35,673 bases of DNA from an uncultured Aquiluna sp. (GCA_905182225.1 CAJJAJ010000026.1:1-35673), one strand, 5' to 3'; counted from the stretch's first letter, positions 7,597-19,281 are shown. Numbers and translations: made by a program. Notes: generated by a model not told the origin, from the letters alone.

Positions 7597-8172
7597 TTAG
7601 GCCTGGAACGGGAAACCGAGCGCCTTTAGAAGCGCACGACCCTCGTCGTCAGATTTTGCTGTTGTTACAACTGTGATGTCCATACCGCGGACGTGATCAA
7701 TCTTGTCAATGTCAATTTCGTGGAACATTGACTGCTCGGATAGACCAAAGGTGTAGTTTCCGTTGCCATCGAACTGCTTTGGCGAAAGACCGCGGAAGTC
7801 ACGAATACGAGGAAGTGATAGTGAAAGCAAGCGGTCTAGGAACTCCCACATGCGGTCGCCACGCAAAGTAACGTGGGCGCCAATTGGCTGACCCTCACGA
7901 AGCTTGAACTGCGCAATTGACTTCTTTGCAATGTTGACCTGAGGCTTCTGGCCAGTAATTGCAATTAGGTCGCGAATAGCTCCCTCAATCAACTTGCCAT
8001 CTTTGGCAGCCTGACCAACACCCATGTTTACAACGATCTTGGTTAGACCAGGAACCTGCATTGGGTTAGTGAAAGAAAACTCCTCGGTGAGAGTCTTTAC
8101 GATCTCGCTGCGGTACTGAAGTTTTAGACGAGGAGTGGTCTCGGCGCCTGCTTTTTTATACCCGGTTGCCAT
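7597..8172 (-). CDS. rplE: 50S ribosomal protein L5
   Basis: L5 binds 5S rRNA and contacts P-site tRNA and S13. The 191-aa product shows [57 protein letters not shown] and the C-terminal [27 protein letters not shown]. Length is normal. The start overlaps the rplX stop by one base (TAATG). Confidence 0.98.
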   Translation of the reverse strand: MATGYKKAGAETTPRLKLQYRSEIVKTLTEEFSFTNPMQVPGLTKIVVNMGVGQAAKDGKLIEGAIRDLIAITGQKPQVNIAKKSIAQFKLREGQPIGAHVTLRGDRMWEFLDRLLSLSLPRIRDFRGLSPKQFDGNGNYTFGLSEQSMFHEIDIDKIDHVRGMDITVVTTAKSDDEGRALLKALGFPFQA

Positions 8173-8522
8173 TAGAACTCCTTCCCACTCTTCTTCGCGA
8201 TGCGAACCTTGGTGGTTGCACCCTCTTTTGAAGTAGCTATCTTGAAACCAACCTTGGAAGGCTTCTTGGTGCTTGGGTCTACCAAAGCCACGTTAGAGAT
8301 GTGGATCGGAGATTCCATAGTTTCGATGCCACCGGTCTTGCCACCGCGCTCGGACTGGCCGACGCGGTTGTGCTTCTTGACCATGTTGACGCCTTCAACG
8401 ATGACCTTGTTGGTCTCCTTGATGACTTTTAGCACCAGGCCCTGCTTGCCACGGTAACCACCGCGATCTTGCTTGCCACCTGTAATGACCTCAACGAGGT
8501 CGCCCTTTTTAATCTTTGCCAT
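8172..8522 (-). CDS. rplX: 50S ribosomal protein L24
   Basis: L24 is an early assembly initiator of the 50S subunit located near the exit tunnel. The 116-aa product begins with a KOW motif: [22 protein letters not shown]...[42 protein letters not shown] follows. It lies 3 bp after rplN and overlaps rplE by one base. Confidence 0.98.
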   Translation of the reverse strand: MAKIKKGDLVEVITGGKQDRGGYRGKQGLVLKVIKETNKVIVEGVNMVKKHNRVGQSERGGKTGGIETMESPIHISNVALVDPSTKKPSKVGFKIATSKEGATTKVRIAKKSGKEF

Positions 8523-8525
8523 GAT

Positions 8526-8894
8526 TTACACAACCTCCGGTGCTAGCGAGATGATCTTCATAAAACGCTTTTCACGAAGCTCGCGGCCAATTGGCCCAAA
8601 AATACGGGTTCCACGAGGTTCGCCGTCAGCCTTGATAATGACCGCTGCGTTCTCGTCGAACTTCACGTAAGAACCATCTGCACGCCTAGTTTCCTTGACG
8701 GTGCGAACGATAACAGCTCTTACGACTTCACCCTTTTTGACGTTTCCGCCTGGGATGGCGTCCTTGACTGAGGCGACGATAGTGTCACCAATACCCGCGT
8801 AACGACGGGTGGAACCACCCAGTACGCGAATTGTCAGGAGCTCCTTGGCGCCCGAGTTATCGGCCACCTTGACCCTGGATTCTTGCTGTAGCAC
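8526..8894 (-). CDS. rplN: 50S ribosomal protein L14
   Basis: L14 is an interface protein forming bridges to the 30S subunit. The 122-aa product reads [28 protein letters not shown]..., with [14 protein letters not shown] and [29 protein letters not shown], matching the family over its whole length. The start is GTG at 8892-8894 with AGGAG 7 nt upstream. It is the first gene after the S10/spc boundary and is preceded by an 8-bp stem inverted repeat. Confidence 0.98.
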   Translation of the reverse strand: MLQQESRVKVADNSGAKELLTIRVLGGSTRRYAGIGDTIVASVKDAIPGGNVKKGEVVRAVIVRTVKETRRADGSYVKFDENAAVIIKADGEPRGTRIFGPIGRELREKRFMKIISLAPEVV

Positions 8895-8914
8895 TTTTTT
8901 TCTCCTTGCTTAGT

Positions 8915-8938
8915 GAATAACGATTCCGACCGTTATTC
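8915..8938 (-). promoter_or_regulatory. Inverted repeat at the S10/spc boundary
   Basis: A perfect 8-bp stem (GAATAACG/CGTTATTC) with an 8-nt loop lies in the 54-bp gap between rpsQ and rplN, just upstream of the rplN ribosome-binding site. There is no U-tract after it in the transcribed direction, so it is a candidate processing, stability or translational-control hairpin and not a strong terminator. Confidence 0.5.
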
Positions 8939-8948
8939 GCGGGGTGTG

Positions 8949-9365
8949 TTACTTAGCCTTTTCGAGGATCTCGACTAGGCGCCAGTTCTTTGTTGCCGCA
9001 ATCGGGCGAGTCTCGTCAATTACCACGAGGTCACCAATTCCGGCGCTATTTGTTTCGTCATGTGCCTTTACCTTCTTGGACACGCGAAGCACCTTGCCGT
9101 AAAGCGGGTGCTTCTTGCGGTCTTCAAGCAAGACAACGATGGTCTTATCCATCTTGTCCGAAACTACGTAGCCTTGACGTGACTTGCGGTAGCCGCGAGT
9201 CACTTCCTTTATTGCCTTCGGGGTCTTAGCTGTCTTTGGCTTAGCTACCTTAGGAGCTGCAGCTTTAGCTGCTGGCTTTGCTGCTGCCTTCGCAGCAGGC
9301 TTTGCAGCCGCTTTGGCGGCTGGCTTAGCTGCAGCTTTAGCTGCTGGCTTGGTTTCTTCTGCCAT
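8949..9365 (-). CDS. rpsQ: 30S ribosomal protein S17 with a repeat-built basic N-terminal extension
   Basis: S17 is a primary 16S rRNA-binding OB-fold protein of the 30S body. The core starts near residue 56: [60 protein letters not shown]. Residues 6-37 are four perfect copies of the octapeptide KPAAKAAA, followed by further Ala/Lys/Pro residues. The protein is 138 aa against about 84 in E. coli. The composition resembles the L15 tail in the same operon. The ATG lies 2 bp after the rpmC stop. Confidence 0.95.
   Translation of the reverse strand: MAEETKPAAKAAAKPAAKAAAKPAAKAAAKPAAKAAAPKVAKPKTAKTPKAIKEVTRGYRKSRQGYVVSDKMDKTIVVLLEDRKKHPLYGKVLRVSKKVKAHDETNSAGIGDLVVIDETRPIAATKNWRLVEILEKAK
9255..9350 (-). 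repeat. Four 24-bp coding repeats in rpsQ
   Basis: Four consecutive 24-base units code KPAAKAAA (residues 6-37 of S17). The protein repeat is exact while synonymous bases differ, so selection on the peptide, and not only recent slippage, has kept the copies alike. Confidence 0.8.
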
Positions 9366-9367
9366 TT

Positions 9368-9667
9368 TTATGCCTCTTCCGTCTTGGCTGCAGCCTCTTC
9401 AACGGCTGGCTTCTTCTTGGTAGCAGCCTTCGCAGGTGCTGGAACCGGAACCGCACGAATACCCAGTTCACGCTCGCGCATGATTGTGTAAATGCGAGAA
9501 ACATCGCGCTTGACCGCTCTGACTCGACCATGGGCATCTAGTTGGCCAGTAGCCGACTGGAAGCGTAGGTTGAATAGTTCTTCCTTGGCCTTACGAAGCT
9601 CTTCTACCAAAACCGAAGATTCGATTTTGTCTAGATCCTGTGGGGATAGGTTTTTTGAACCGATCAT
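9368..9667 (-). CDS. rpmC: 50S ribosomal protein L29 with C-terminal extension
   Basis: L29 lies beside the polypeptide exit tunnel near L23 and helps dock chaperones and SRP. Residues 1-70 are the family core ([31 protein letters not shown], then [31 protein letters not shown]). Residues 71-99 add a Pro/Ala then mixed-charge tail ([21 protein letters not shown]). Typical L29 is about 60-77 aa. The start overlaps the rplP stop by one base. Confidence 0.97.
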   Translation of the reverse strand: MIGSKNLSPQDLDKIESSVLVEELRKAKEELFNLRFQSATGQLDAHGRVRAVKRDVSRIYTIMRERELGIRAVPVPAPAKAATKKKPAVEEAAAKTEEA

Positions 9668-10086
9668 TATGCGTCACCTTCTTCACGCTTGATGATGCGA
9701 GCCTTCAGCGGGAGCTTGTGGATCGCACGAGTCAAAGCCTCTTTGGCAATGTCCTCTGATACACCGCTTAGCTCAAAGAGCACGCGGCCAGGCTTTACGT
9801 TTACTACCCACCACTCAGGAGAGCCCTTACCGGAACCCATTCGGGTTTCAGCTGGCTTCTTGGTTAGGGAGCGGTCAGGGAACACGTTAATCCAGACTTT
9901 TCCACCACGCTTGATGTGGCGAGTCATGGCAATACGTGCTGCCTCAATCTGACGGTTGGTTAGGTAGGCAGACGTTGTTGCCTGAATACCCCATTCACCG
10001 AACGAGACCTTAGTTCCACCGGTTGCATGGCCACGGCGCTTCGGGCTGTGCTGCTTACGGTGCTTTACTTTTCTAGGAATCAGCAT
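9667..10086 (-). CDS. rplP: 50S ribosomal protein L16
   Basis: L16 helps shape the A site and peptidyl transferase centre of the 50S subunit. The 139-aa product starts [24 protein letters not shown] and contains [31 protein letters not shown] and [24 protein letters not shown], full length and highly conserved. It overlaps rpsC and rpmC by one base each. Confidence 0.98.
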   Translation of the reverse strand: MLIPRKVKHRKQHSPKRRGHATGGTKVSFGEWGIQATTSAYLTNRQIEAARIAMTRHIKRGGKVWINVFPDRSLTKKPAETRMGSGKGSPEWWVVNVKPGRVLFELSGVSEDIAKEALTRAIHKLPLKARIIKREEGDA

Positions 10087-10847
10087 TATTTGGCTTCACT
10101 TCCTGCTGCTAGTGGAGCAGCGTCGCCCTGACGAGGACCACGACGGCCAGCACCAGGTGCACCCTGACGAGGACCACGCTGAGTAGCCTGCTGTGCAGCA
10201 AGCTCACGTGCGGTCATGTCGCCGTTGTAGATCCAAACCTTCACACCGATTCGACCGAATGTGGTCTTGGCCTCGTAGAAGCCATAGTCGATGTTTGAAC
10301 GAAGAGTATGTAGTGGAACTCGACCTTCGCGGTAGAACTCACTGCGAGACATCTCAGCGCCGCCCAAACGGCCGGAACACTGGATTCGGATCCCTTTAGC
10401 ACCGGAACGAAGTGCGCCCTGAATTCCCTTACGCATCGCACGACGGAAGGCAACACGAGCAGCTAGCTGCTCGGCAACGCCCTGCGCGACAAGTTGTGCG
10501 TCAGATTCTGGGTTCTTAACCTCGAGGATGTTGAGCAAAACCTGCTTGCTAGTTAGTTCCTCAAGCTCAGTGCGAAGAGTTTCTGCCTCGGCTCCACGGC
10601 GGCCGATTACCAAACCTGGACGAGCAGCGAAGATGTCGACACGGACTCGGTCACGGGTTCTCTCTAGCTCAATGCGGCTGATGCCGGCACGGTCTAGCTT
10701 CTCCTGAAGGTAGGTGCGGATTTTGACATCCTCGACCACGTAGTCGGCGTAGCGCTGACCCTTCTTGGTGGAGTCTGCAAACCAGCGTGAGCGGTGCTCA
10801 GTGGTAATTCCCAGGCGGAAGCCGTAGGGATTGACTTTTTGACCCAT
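10086..10847 (-). CDS. rpsC: 30S ribosomal protein S3
   Basis: S3 lines the mRNA entry channel in the 30S head and has helicase-related function with S4 and S5. The 253-aa product begins [23 protein letters not shown] and has a type-2 KH domain ([19 protein letters not shown]). The C-domain has [23 protein letters not shown]-like sequence and [23 protein letters not shown]. Its disordered tail, with two RRGPRQG-type repeats, is common in actinobacterial S3. It lies 2 bp after rplV. Confidence 0.98.
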   Translation of the reverse strand: MGQKVNPYGFRLGITTEHRSRWFADSTKKGQRYADYVVEDVKIRTYLQEKLDRAGISRIELERTRDRVRVDIFAARPGLVIGRRGAEAETLRTELEELTSKQVLLNILEVKNPESDAQLVAQGVAEQLAARVAFRRAMRKGIQGALRSGAKGIRIQCSGRLGGAEMSRSEFYREGRVPLHTLRSNIDYGFYEAKTTFGRIGVKVWIYNGDMTARELAAQQATQRGPRQGAPGAGRRGPRQGDAAPLAAGSEAK

Positions 10848-10849
10848 GA

Positions 10850-11221
10850 CTACTTACCTGCCTTTGCAAACTCGTCTGGAGTAGATACAACCACTGTGAT
10901 GTGGCTGGTGCGCTTGTTGATTCGGAATGCTCGGCCTTGAGCACGAGGACGGAACCTTTTCAAGGTCACTCCCTCATCCACAAAAGCCTTGGAGATTATT
11001 AGGTCATCAACGTCCACAATTGCACCGGCGGCCTCGCCCTTTACCTGGGCGTTGGCAACTGCTGAGGCGACTAGCTTGTAGATCGGCTCAGATGCTGACT
11101 GTGGAGCAAACTTCAAAATACCCAATGCCTCGGTGGCTTGCTTGCCACGAATCAGGTTGACTACACGTCTGGCCTTCATTGGGGTCACGCGGATGTTACG
11201 CAGCTTGGCGATCGCTTCCAT
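10850..11221 (-). CDS. rplV: 50S ribosomal protein L22
   Basis: L22 extends a beta-hairpin into the exit tunnel where macrolides and stall peptides act. The 123-aa product contains [23 protein letters not shown], then [12 protein letters not shown] and the tunnel loop [25 protein letters not shown]. There is no deletion in the hairpin residues tied to macrolide resistance. It follows rpsS by 31 bp. Confidence 0.98.
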   Translation of the reverse strand: MEAIAKLRNIRVTPMKARRVVNLIRGKQATEALGILKFAPQSASEPIYKLVASAVANAQVKGEAAGAIVDVDDLIISKAFVDEGVTLKRFRPRAQGRAFRINKRTSHITVVVSTPDEFAKAGK

Positions 11222-11252
11222 CGTTATTCCTTCTTGTCCTAGGCGCCCCGGC

Positions 11253-11534
11253 TTAGCCGCGGCGACCCTTCTTGTCGTCCTTCACGTGACCACGGAAGGT
11301 TCGGGTGGGTGCAAATTCGCCAAGCTTGTGGCCAACCATGTTCTCGGTTACGAAAACTGGAATGTGCTTGCGGCCATCGTGAACGGCAATGGTGTGCCCC
11401 AGCATCGGCGGAACAATCATTGAGCGACGTGACCAGGTCTTGATTACGTTCTTGCTGGAGGCCTCGTTCTGAACACGCACCTTTTTCATTAGGTGCTCGT
11501 CTACGAAGGGACCCTTCTTCAAACTTCTTGGCAT
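11253..11534 (-). CDS. rpsS: 30S ribosomal protein S19
   Basis: S19 forms a complex with S13 in the 30S head and contacts the A-site tRNA. The 93-aa product [19 protein letters not shown]... has [47 protein letters not shown], all family hallmarks at standard length. It lies 11 bp after rplB. Confidence 0.98.
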   Translation of the reverse strand: MPRSLKKGPFVDEHLMKKVRVQNEASSKNVIKTWSRRSMIVPPMLGHTIAVHDGRKHIPVFVTENMVGHKLGEFAPTRTFRGHVKDDKKGRRG

Positions 11535-11545
11535 CTAAAGATCTC

Positions 11546-12379
11546 CTACTTCTTGCCGGCGTAACGACGACGAACGATTTGCTTGTCTGATGGAAGGTTT
11601 GGCTTGCGTGTGCGGCCCTCTTTTTGGCCCCAAGGTGTAACTGGGTGACGCCCACCGGAAGTCTTACCCTCACCACCACCGTGTGGGTGATCCACTGGGT
11701 TCATGGCAACACCACGAACTGTTGGGCGAACACCCTTCCAGCGCTTACGTCCTGCTTTACCCCAGTTGATGTTTGACTGCTCGGCGTTGCCGACCTCACC
11801 AATGGTTGCTCGGCAGCGAGCATCAACGTTGCGGATTTCGCCAGATGGCAATCTCAGCTGAGCGTTGTCGCCTTCCTTGGCAACCAAACGAACCGAAGCA
11901 CCTGCTGAACGAGCCATCTTGGCTCCTCCGCCTGGCTTTAGCTCGATGGCGTGGATAACGGTTCCCACTGGGATGTTCTTTAGAGGCAAGTTGTTGCCTG
12001 GCTTGATGTCGGCCTGTGCGCCCTGCTCGATGGCATCGCCCTGGTTTAGCTTGTTAGGGGCAATGATGTAGCGCTTGGTGCCATCAATGTAGTGCAACAG
12101 CGCAATACGAGCGGTGCGGTTCGGGTCATACTCAATGTGAGCAACCTTGGCCGGAACACCGTCTTTGTCATGACGACGGAAGTCGATAACGCGGTACTGA
12201 CGCTTGTGTCCGCCACCGATGTGGCGAGTTGTGATGCGACCGTTTGAGTTGCGTCCACCAGTCTTAGGAAGAGGTCGCAAAAGCGACTTCTCTGGGGTGG
12301 AGCGTGTCAGCTCAGCAAAATCTGCAACTGAAGAGCCACGACGACCAGGAGTCGTTGGCTTGTACTTACGAATGCCCAT
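11546..12379 (-). CDS. rplB: 50S ribosomal protein L2
   Basis: L2 is a core 50S protein essential for subunit association and peptidyl transferase activity. The 277-aa product starts [17 protein letters not shown] and contains [23 protein letters not shown]. Its C-terminal [25 protein letters not shown] carries the conserved histidine near the catalytic centre. Length and motifs are canonical. It lies 11 bp downstream of rplW. Confidence 0.98.
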   Translation of the reverse strand: MGIRKYKPTTPGRRGSSVADFAELTRSTPEKSLLRPLPKTGGRNSNGRITTRHIGGGHKRQYRVIDFRRHDKDGVPAKVAHIEYDPNRTARIALLHYIDGTKRYIIAPNKLNQGDAIEQGAQADIKPGNNLPLKNIPVGTVIHAIELKPGGGAKMARSAGASVRLVAKEGDNAQLRLPSGEIRNVDARCRATIGEVGNAEQSNINWGKAGRKRWKGVRPTVRGVAMNPVDHPHGGGEGKTSGGRHPVTPWGQKEGRTRKPNLPSDKQIVRRRYAGKK

Positions 12380-12390
12380 GAGTATTCCCC

Positions 12391-12690
12391 TTAACCGATG
12401 TAGGTAAAGATGTCGATGGAACCCGACTTCAAGGAGACAATGGCGCGCTTGGTGTCCTTGCGCTTACCCATGCCGAAGCGAGTTTTGCGGGTCTTGCCCA
12501 CGCGGTTTAGTGTGTTGATTGAATCAACCTTCACGCTAAAAATTTCTTCAATGGCCTGCTTGATCTCGGTCTTGTTAGAGCGAGTGTCGACCTCGAAGGT
12601 GTACTTACCCTCATCAATTAGCGCATAAGACTTCTCCGAAATGATCGGCTTAATGATTATGTCGCGGGGATTTTTCTTGATGTCGGTCAT
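12391..12690 (-). CDS. rplW: 50S ribosomal protein L23
   Basis: L23 sits at the tunnel exit and is the docking site of trigger factor and SRP. The 99-aa product has [49 protein letters not shown] and [16 protein letters not shown], typical of the family. It lies 2 bp after rplD. Confidence 0.98.
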   Translation of the reverse strand: MTDIKKNPRDIIIKPIISEKSYALIDEGKYTFEVDTRSNKTEIKQAIEEIFSVKVDSINTLNRVGKTRKTRFGMGKRKDTKRAIVSLKSGSIDIFTYIG

Positions 12691-12692
12691 GT

Positions 12693-13343
12693 TTATGCCT
12701 CCTCGATAACATCTGTAACAACGGCCGACTCAACGAACGATGCCATTGCGGCCGCAGTGAAAACGAGGTCTTCGGCGTGCAGAACGTCATACGCATTCAG
12801 CTGGTCAGCTGGAATGACGTGGACGGACGGCAAGTTGCGAAGTGACTTGTAGGAAAGCTCGTCTTCACGACTCAAAACAACCAAGATGTTTCTTGAGGTT
12901 GCAACCTGAGCCAGGAAGCTAGCAGCTGCCTTGGTCGAAGGTGCATCGCCAATCGCAAACTGGTCAATAACGTGAATGCGGCCATTCCTTGCGCGGTCTG
13001 AAAGCGCTCCGCGAAGAGCTGCAGCAATCATCTTTTTAGGAGTGCGCTGTGAGTAGTCACGAGGCTTTGGACCGTGAATAATTCCACCACCGCGGTGCTG
13101 AGGCATACGAATCGAACCCTGACGCGCGCGACCGGTTCCCTTTTGCTTGAACGGCTTGCGGCCAGAACCAGAAACCTCACCACGGCGAAGTGTCGACTGT
13201 GTTCCCTGGCGAGCGGCTGCAAGCTGAGCAACAACTACCTGGTGAATCAGTGGAACGTTGGTCTGAACATCAAAGATTGATCCGGGAAGGTCCACAGAAC
13301 CGGACTTCTTACCCTTTAGGTCAATTAGGTCAACTGTAGGCAT
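12693..13343 (-). CDS. rplD: 50S ribosomal protein L4
   Basis: L4 has a globular surface domain and a loop reaching the exit tunnel; in E. coli it autoregulates the S10 operon. The 216-aa product shows the loop region [49 protein letters not shown] and the C-terminal Rossmann-like domain. A one-base overlap with rplC couples translation. Whether L4 regulates the long rpsJ leader here is unknown. Confidence 0.98.
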   Translation of the reverse strand: MPTVDLIDLKGKKSGSVDLPGSIFDVQTNVPLIHQVVVAQLAAARQGTQSTLRRGEVSGSGRKPFKQKGTGRARQGSIRMPQHRGGGIIHGPKPRDYSQRTPKKMIAAALRGALSDRARNGRIHVIDQFAIGDAPSTKAAASFLAQVATSRNILVVLSREDELSYKSLRNLPSVHVIPADQLNAYDVLHAEDLVFTAAAMASFVESAVVTDVIEEA

Positions 13344-13999
13344 TAGTCAGTCTCCTTTACTGCGTTACGAACGAACACCAACTGGCCCTTAGGACCTGGC
13401 ACTGCACCCTTTATCAAAAGCAGACCCTTTTCAAGGTCAACGCCGTGAAGGGTGAGGTTCAATGTGGTTACTCGATCTGTTCCCATGCGACCAGGCATCT
13501 TCTTGCCCTTGAGAACGCGGGAAGGAGTAGTACCTGCTCCAACGGAACCCGGCTTACGGTGGTTCTTGTGAGCACCGTGGCTGGCGTGGATACCGGAGAA
13601 GCCGTGACGCTTCATAACACCGGCAAAACCTTTACCCTTGCTGGTTCCAACAACGTCCAGCTTCGAGCCAACCTCGAAGATGTCAACGCCGATGGACTGG
13701 CCAACGGTATAAATCTCAGTGTCAGCCGTACGGATTTCTGCAAGGAAGCGACGAGGTGTGGAACCGGCCTTAGCAAAGTGACCAGTTGTAGGCTTGTCTA
13801 CTTTGCGGGGTTCGATCGCGCCATATGCAAGCTGAATTGCTGCATAGCCGTCTTTTTCTAAATTCTTGATTTGAGTGATGACGTTCTCGCCAGCCTCAAC
13901 GACTGTGATCGGAACAAGCTTGTTGTCCGCGTCCCAGCCCTGCGTCATGCCGAGCTTCTTGCCCAGCAGTCCCTTTACGGTTCTAGTATTTACAGTCAT
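13343..13999 (-). CDS. rplC: 50S ribosomal protein L3
   Basis: L3 is an early 50S assembly protein reaching the peptidyl transferase centre. I start it at the ATG at 13997-13999 ([23 protein letters not shown], 218 aa), because an AAGGA site lies 7 nt upstream overlapping the rpsJ stop. A 12-codon upstream extension would overlap rpsJ and has no family support. Motifs include [46 protein letters not shown] and the [15 protein letters not shown] end. Confidence 0.97.
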   Translation of the reverse strand: MTVNTRTVKGLLGKKLGMTQGWDADNKLVPITVVEAGENVITQIKNLEKDGYAAIQLAYGAIEPRKVDKPTTGHFAKAGSTPRRFLAEIRTADTEIYTVGQSIGVDIFEVGSKLDVVGTSKGKGFAGVMKRHGFSGIHASHGAHKNHRKPGSVGAGTTPSRVLKGKKMPGRMGTDRVTTLNLTLHGVDLEKGLLLIKGAVPGPKGQLVFVRNAVKETD

Positions 14000-14009
14000 T
14001 TCGCAATCC

Positions 14010-14318
14010 TTAGAGCTTGATCTCGATGTTGACATCTGCTGGGAGGTCCAGGCGCATCAGCGAATCGACCGCTTTAGGAGTCGGGTCGATAATGTCGATG
14101 AGACGCTTGTGGGTACGCATCTCAAAGTGCTCACGGCTGTCCTTGTACTTGTGAGGCGATTGGATAACCGTCACAATGTTTTTCTCGGTAGGAAGTGGTA
14201 CTGGACCGACTACCTTGGCACCGGCGCGTATGACTGTATCGACGATTTTGCTCGCCGACGCGTCGATGACCTCATGGTCATACGACTTCAGTCGAATGCG
14301 GATCTTGTTAGCCGCCAT
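14010..14318 (-). CDS. rpsJ: 30S ribosomal protein S10 (NusE)
   Basis: S10 is a 30S head protein and, as NusE, a partner of NusB/NusG in transcription antitermination. The 102-aa product [47 protein letters not shown]... is full length and has [17 protein letters not shown]. The ATG has a GGAAGG site. It opens the S10 operon behind a 432-bp untranslated region that holds a candidate promoter and several hairpins. Confidence 0.98.
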   Translation of the reverse strand: MAANKIRIRLKSYDHEVIDASASKIVDTVIRAGAKVVGPVPLPTEKNIVTVIQSPHKYKDSREHFEMRTHKRLIDIIDPTPKAVDSLMRLDLPADVNIEIKL

Positions 14319-14750
14319 GATGACTGCCTTCCGTATCTAGGTGACCTATCGGTCACAGAGTTTTACAGCCAATTCATTTGCGAGAACGCAAACTTCACTG
14401 CTGCCGTGATGCTGATGCACTGTTTTTATGTCAACGCCCTATTTCTAGGGCTCTGTCCGAGAAAGTCAATCTCGGTTCTCGCGATAAAGCTCGTGAAAAA
14501 CCAAGGAGAAGATCTCAGATAAGTTTTGTTGGCTCTTAGCTGCGGAAGGCCCAGTTACCTGTGCACAAATCCTGCAGTGGTTCACGCACAAGGCGCAAAT
14601 ACTCACGAACTCGTCAATCTTGCCACAGTTCGGGGGGTCGGTGCAAGTTAAAAGTCGTCCAATATCTTCGCTTTGGCCAGATTATTGCTGCTGTAGCGCG
14701 CCGACCTAATATTTCTGGTTCCAAAAGGCCTGATCGCAAGAATCACGGTT
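14319..14750 (-). promoter_or_regulatory. Long rpsJ upstream region with hairpins
   Basis: This is the only long stretch without a gene. Read on the minus strand it holds a candidate promoter (14442-14469) and three short perfect stems. These are GCCCTA/TAGGGC with a GAAA tetraloop (14436-14451), TTTGCG/CGCAAA (14377-14392) and GTGACC/GGTCAC (14341-14356). The last two fall between the promoter and the rpsJ ribosome-binding site, so the leader would be about 115 nt. The remaining roughly 280 bp toward the tuf terminator shows no convincing ORF. Leader-based control of S10 operons by L4 is known in gammaproteobacteria; a comparable role here is inference. Confidence 0.5.
14442..14469 (-). promoter_or_regulatory. 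Candidate rpsJ (S10 operon) promoter
   Basis: TTGACT (14464-14469) is separated by 16 nt from TAGAAA (14442-14447) on the minus strand. A second perfect TTGACA at 14429-14434 lies just downstream but lacks a good -10. Spacing and sequence are close to the housekeeping sigma consensus. Confidence 0.5.
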
Positions 14751-14785
14751 AAAAAGCAAACCCCGCAAGTTTCCCTGCGGGGTTT
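14751..14785 (-). terminator. Intrinsic terminator after tuf
   Basis: On the minus strand CCCCGCA (14776-14782 complement) pairs with TGCGGGG (14761-14767 complement), extended by AAA/TTT pairs, with an 8-nt loop. It is followed by GCTTTTT. It lies 22 bp after the tuf stop and cleanly separates the str and S10 transcription units. Confidence 0.93.
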
Positions 14786-14806
14786 CCAGTCAAGTTGTCG
14801 TTATGA

Positions 14807-15997
14807 CTACTTGGTGACCTTTGTAACGGTACCGGCACCTACTGTGCGGCCACCCTCACGGATCGCGAAACGTAGTCCCTCTTCCATCGCGATTGGCTGG
14901 ATTAGCTCCACGCCCATCTCGGTGGTGTCGCCAGGCATAACCATTTCGGTACCAGCTGGCAAGGTGATAACACCAGTTACGTCAGTGGTACGGAAGTAGA
15001 ACTGCGGACGGTAGTTCGCGTAGAACGGGTTGTGACGGCCACCCTCATCCTTAGCAAGGATGTAGACGTTGGCGTCAAAGTTAGTGTGAGGAGTGATCGA
15101 ACCTGGCTTACATACAACCTGGCCGCGCTCTACGTCCTCGCGCTTGGTTCCACGCAATAGAAGTCCAACGTTTTCGCCGGCCTCTGCGTAGTCAAGTAGC
15201 TTGCGGAACATTTCAATTCCGGTAACTGTGGTCTTCTGCTTGTCGCGGATTCCAACGATTTCTACTTCGTCGTTTACGTTTACAGTTCCGCGCTCGACCT
15301 TACCGGTGATAACGGTTCCACGACCAGTGATGGTAAACACGTCCTCAACAGGCATTAGGAATGCCTTGTCGATGTCGCGCTTTGGCTCCGGAATGTTCTC
15401 GTCACAAGCCTTGATTAGCTCGAAAACCTTCTCGGCCCACACTGCATCACCCTCAAGTGCTTTTAGTGCTGAAACCTGGACAACTGGTGCGTCGTCACCT
15501 GGGAACTCGTACTTGGAAAGAAGTTCGCGAACCTCAACCTCTACGAGCTCAAGAATCTCGGCGTCGTCAACCATGTCGGACTTGTTTAGTGCAACAACGA
15601 TGTAAGGAACTCCAACCTGACGAGCAAGCAGCACGTGCTCCTTGGTCTGAGGCATCGGTCCATCAGTTGCAGCAACAACCAAGATTGCGCCGTCCATCTG
15701 GGCAGCTCCGGTAATCATGTTCTTGATGTAGTCAGCGTGACCCGGTGCGTCTACGTGTGCGTAGTGACGCGCATCGGTCTGGTACTCAACGTGTGAGATG
15801 TTGATAGTAATACCGCGCTGCTTCTCCTCTGGGGAGTTGTCAATCTGATCGAACGCATAGCTGTCGTTCAGATCAGGGAACTTGTCGTGTAGAACTTTAG
15901 TAATTGCCGCAGTCAGAGTGGTCTTACCGTGGTCGACGTGACCAATGGTTCCGATGTTGACGTGCGGCTTTGTGCGCTCGAATTTCGCCTTAGCCAT
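14807..15997 (-). CDS. tuf: Elongation factor Tu
   Basis: EF-Tu is the GTPase that delivers aminoacyl-tRNA to the ribosome. It is 396 aa with all three domains. The G domain has GHVDHGKT (residues 19-26), the switch I region [17 protein letters not shown] and NKSD. Domains 2 and 3 follow, with the [18 protein letters not shown] segment and a C-terminal [19 protein letters not shown]. The only tuf copy in the window. A GGAGGA ribosome-binding site is present. A promoter of its own is likely in the 102-bp gap after fusA, and a strong terminator follows. Confidence 0.99.
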   Translation of the reverse strand: MAKAKFERTKPHVNIGTIGHVDHGKTTLTAAITKVLHDKFPDLNDSYAFDQIDNSPEEKQRGITINISHVEYQTDARHYAHVDAPGHADYIKNMITGAAQMDGAILVVAATDGPMPQTKEHVLLARQVGVPYIVVALNKSDMVDDAEILELVEVEVRELLSKYEFPGDDAPVVQVSALKALEGDAVWAEKVFELIKACDENIPEPKRDIDKAFLMPVEDVFTITGRGTVITGKVERGTVNVNDEVEIVGIRDKQKTTVTGIEMFRKLLDYAEAGENVGLLLRGTKREDVERGQVVCKPGSITPHTNFDANVYILAKDEGGRHNPFYANYRPQFYFRTTDVTGVITLPAGTEMVMPGDTTEMGVELIQPIAMEEGLRFAIREGGRTVGAGTVTKVTK

Positions 15998-16056
15998 TTT
16001 GGGTCCTCCTGATGGATCCGTAGTAAATCATCGACCCGTGGGCCGACTCTGATTGG

Positions 16057-16083
16057 GTTTTACAGAATTTCTATCTTAGTCAA
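16057..16083 (-). promoter_or_regulatory. Candidate tuf promoter
   Basis: In the fusA-tuf gap, TTGACT (16078-16083) precedes TAAAAC (16057-16062) with a 15-nt spacer, shorter than ideal. A separate expression signal for tuf fits its high demand and the separation from fusA, but the match is only moderate. Confidence 0.35.
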
Positions 16084-16099
16084 GTTTAAGTAGTTTTTA

Positions 16100-18202
<2,103 letters not shown>

Positions 18203-18253
18203 GGTTGCCTCCGAAGAAATTTATTGACTAGGGGTTTGGTGCTTGTGCCACCA

Positions 18254-18267
18254 AGGATCGAGATCCT
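18254..18267 (-). other. Small hairpin in the rpsG-fusA gap
   Basis: AGGAT/ATCCT closes a CGAG loop. The same 84-bp gap also carries a 10-bp copy of the fusA start sequence (GTGGCACAAG) on the minus strand, about 40 bp upstream of the true start. A role in fusA translation is possible but unproven. Confidence 0.3.
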
Positions 18268-18286
18268 CGATGCCAGTTTTTGGTTT

Positions 18287-18757
18287 TTACCAGCGGTAGT
18301 GAGCGAAGGCCTTGTTGGCCTCGGCCATCTTGTGAGTGTCCTCGCGACGCTTCACAGCAGCACCAAGGCCGTTAGAAGCATCAAGAATTTCATTCATCAA
18401 ACGCTCGGTCATGGTCTTTTCACGACGCTGCTTAGCAAACTGAACCAACCAACGCATAGCCAAGGTGTTAGCACGGTGGCTCTTAACCTCGATTGGCACT
18501 TGGTAAGTCGAGCCACCAACACGGCGAGAACGAACCTCGACTGTTGGGCGAACGTTATCCAAAGCCTTCTTTAGAAGAACAACTGGATCGTCGCCGGTCT
18601 TGACGTTGGTGCCCTCTAGAGCGCCGTAAACGATTTTCTCTGCGATTGACTTCTTGCCGTCAAGCAGAATTTTGTTGACTAGCTGCGAAACAACTGGGGA
18701 ACCGTAAACCGGATCCATAGCGACTGGGCGCTTAGCTATTGGGCCTTTACGAGGCAT
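18287..18757 (-). CDS. rpsG: 30S ribosomal protein S7
   Basis: S7 nucleates the 30S head and binds near the E site; in E. coli it represses the str operon. The 156-aa product begins [20 protein letters not shown] and contains [42 protein letters not shown] and the C-terminal [20 protein letters not shown]. The start overlaps the rpsL stop by one base. Confidence 0.98.
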   Translation of the reverse strand: MPRKGPIAKRPVAMDPVYGSPVVSQLVNKILLDGKKSIAEKIVYGALEGTNVKTGDDPVVLLKKALDNVRPTVEVRSRRVGGSTYQVPIEVKSHRANTLAMRWLVQFAKQRREKTMTERLMNEILDASNGLGAAVKRREDTHKMAEANKAFAHYRW

Positions 18758-19128
18758 TACTTACCCTTCTTTGCGCCGTAGAGGCTACGAGCCTGCTTAC
18801 GGTCTTTAACTGCCTGGGTATCCAGAGCACCACGAATGATCTTGTAACGAACACCTGGTAGGTCCTTCACACGACCACCACGGATAAGCACCATCGAGTG
18901 CTCCTGAAGGTTGTGACCTTCGCCCGGAATGTACGCGGTTACCTCGGTACCGTTTGACAGCTTGACACGTGCCACCTTACGAAGCGCAGAGTTCGGCTTC
19001 TTTGGGGTGGTGGTGTACACACGGGTGCATACACCGCGCTGCTGCGGGTTAGCCTTTAGGGCTGGAGCCTTGGTCTTGGTGACCTTTGGGCTGCGTCCCT
19101 TGCGAACCAACTGCTGAATTGTTGGCAC
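18757..19128 (-). CDS. rpsL: 30S ribosomal protein S12
   Basis: S12 lies at the decoding centre and is the streptomycin target protein. The start is GTG at 19126-19128 with a GAGGAG site 5 nt upstream, giving 123 aa ([16 protein letters not shown]...). The open frame extends 34 codons further upstream, but that part crosses the leader and has no family match. K43 and K88, the usual resistance positions, are wild type ([23 protein letters not shown]). It is the first gene of the str unit behind its own candidate promoter. Confidence 0.98.
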   Translation of the reverse strand: MPTIQQLVRKGRSPKVTKTKAPALKANPQQRGVCTRVYTTTPKKPNSALRKVARVKLSNGTEVTAYIPGEGHNLQEHSMVLIRGGRVKDLPGVRYKIIRGALDTQAVKDRKQARSLYGAKKGK

Positions 19129-19251
19129 TTGTTCTCCTCGTTCATTAATCTTTGGCGCGCCAGAACGGCGCTTTATAACCAAAGGTTTTGGCCGTGATCT
19201 CGAACATTCACGAGAGCTGGCCTGATACATGCAGTTGCATGACCAGCCCTA

Positions 19252-19281
19252 AGCATACCCGTAGCCCGTGAGAACGGTCAA
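19252..19281 (-). promoter_or_regulatory. Candidate rpsL (str operon) promoter
   Basis: TTGACC (19276-19281) and TATGCT (19252-19257) are separated by exactly 18 nt on the minus strand, in the 174-bp gap after rpoC. The predicted leader is about 115 nt and contains CATGCA/TGCATG and TGGCGCGCCA palindromes. No intrinsic terminator was seen for rpoC, so read-through plus a new start is likely. Confidence 0.6.

Noticed and set aside
14000-14035. Upstream start for rplC
   Set aside because: It would overlap rpsJ and lacks family similarity; the ATG at 13999 has a well-spaced AAGGA.
14406-14434. Second rpsJ promoter using a perfect TTGACA at 14429-14434
   Set aside because: At 17-18 nt spacing the -10 would be CATCAC or ATCACG, too poor to call.
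13875-14522. 215-codon open frame on the plus strand across rpsJ and its leader
   Set aside because: It runs antisense to rplC/rpsJ, which have full family matches. The translation shows no recognisable domain and no ribosome-binding site.
19129-19230. 34-codon N-terminal extension of rpsL
   Set aside because: The GTG with a strong GAGGAG site gives the exact S12 length; the extension lies in the leader downstream of the predicted promoter.
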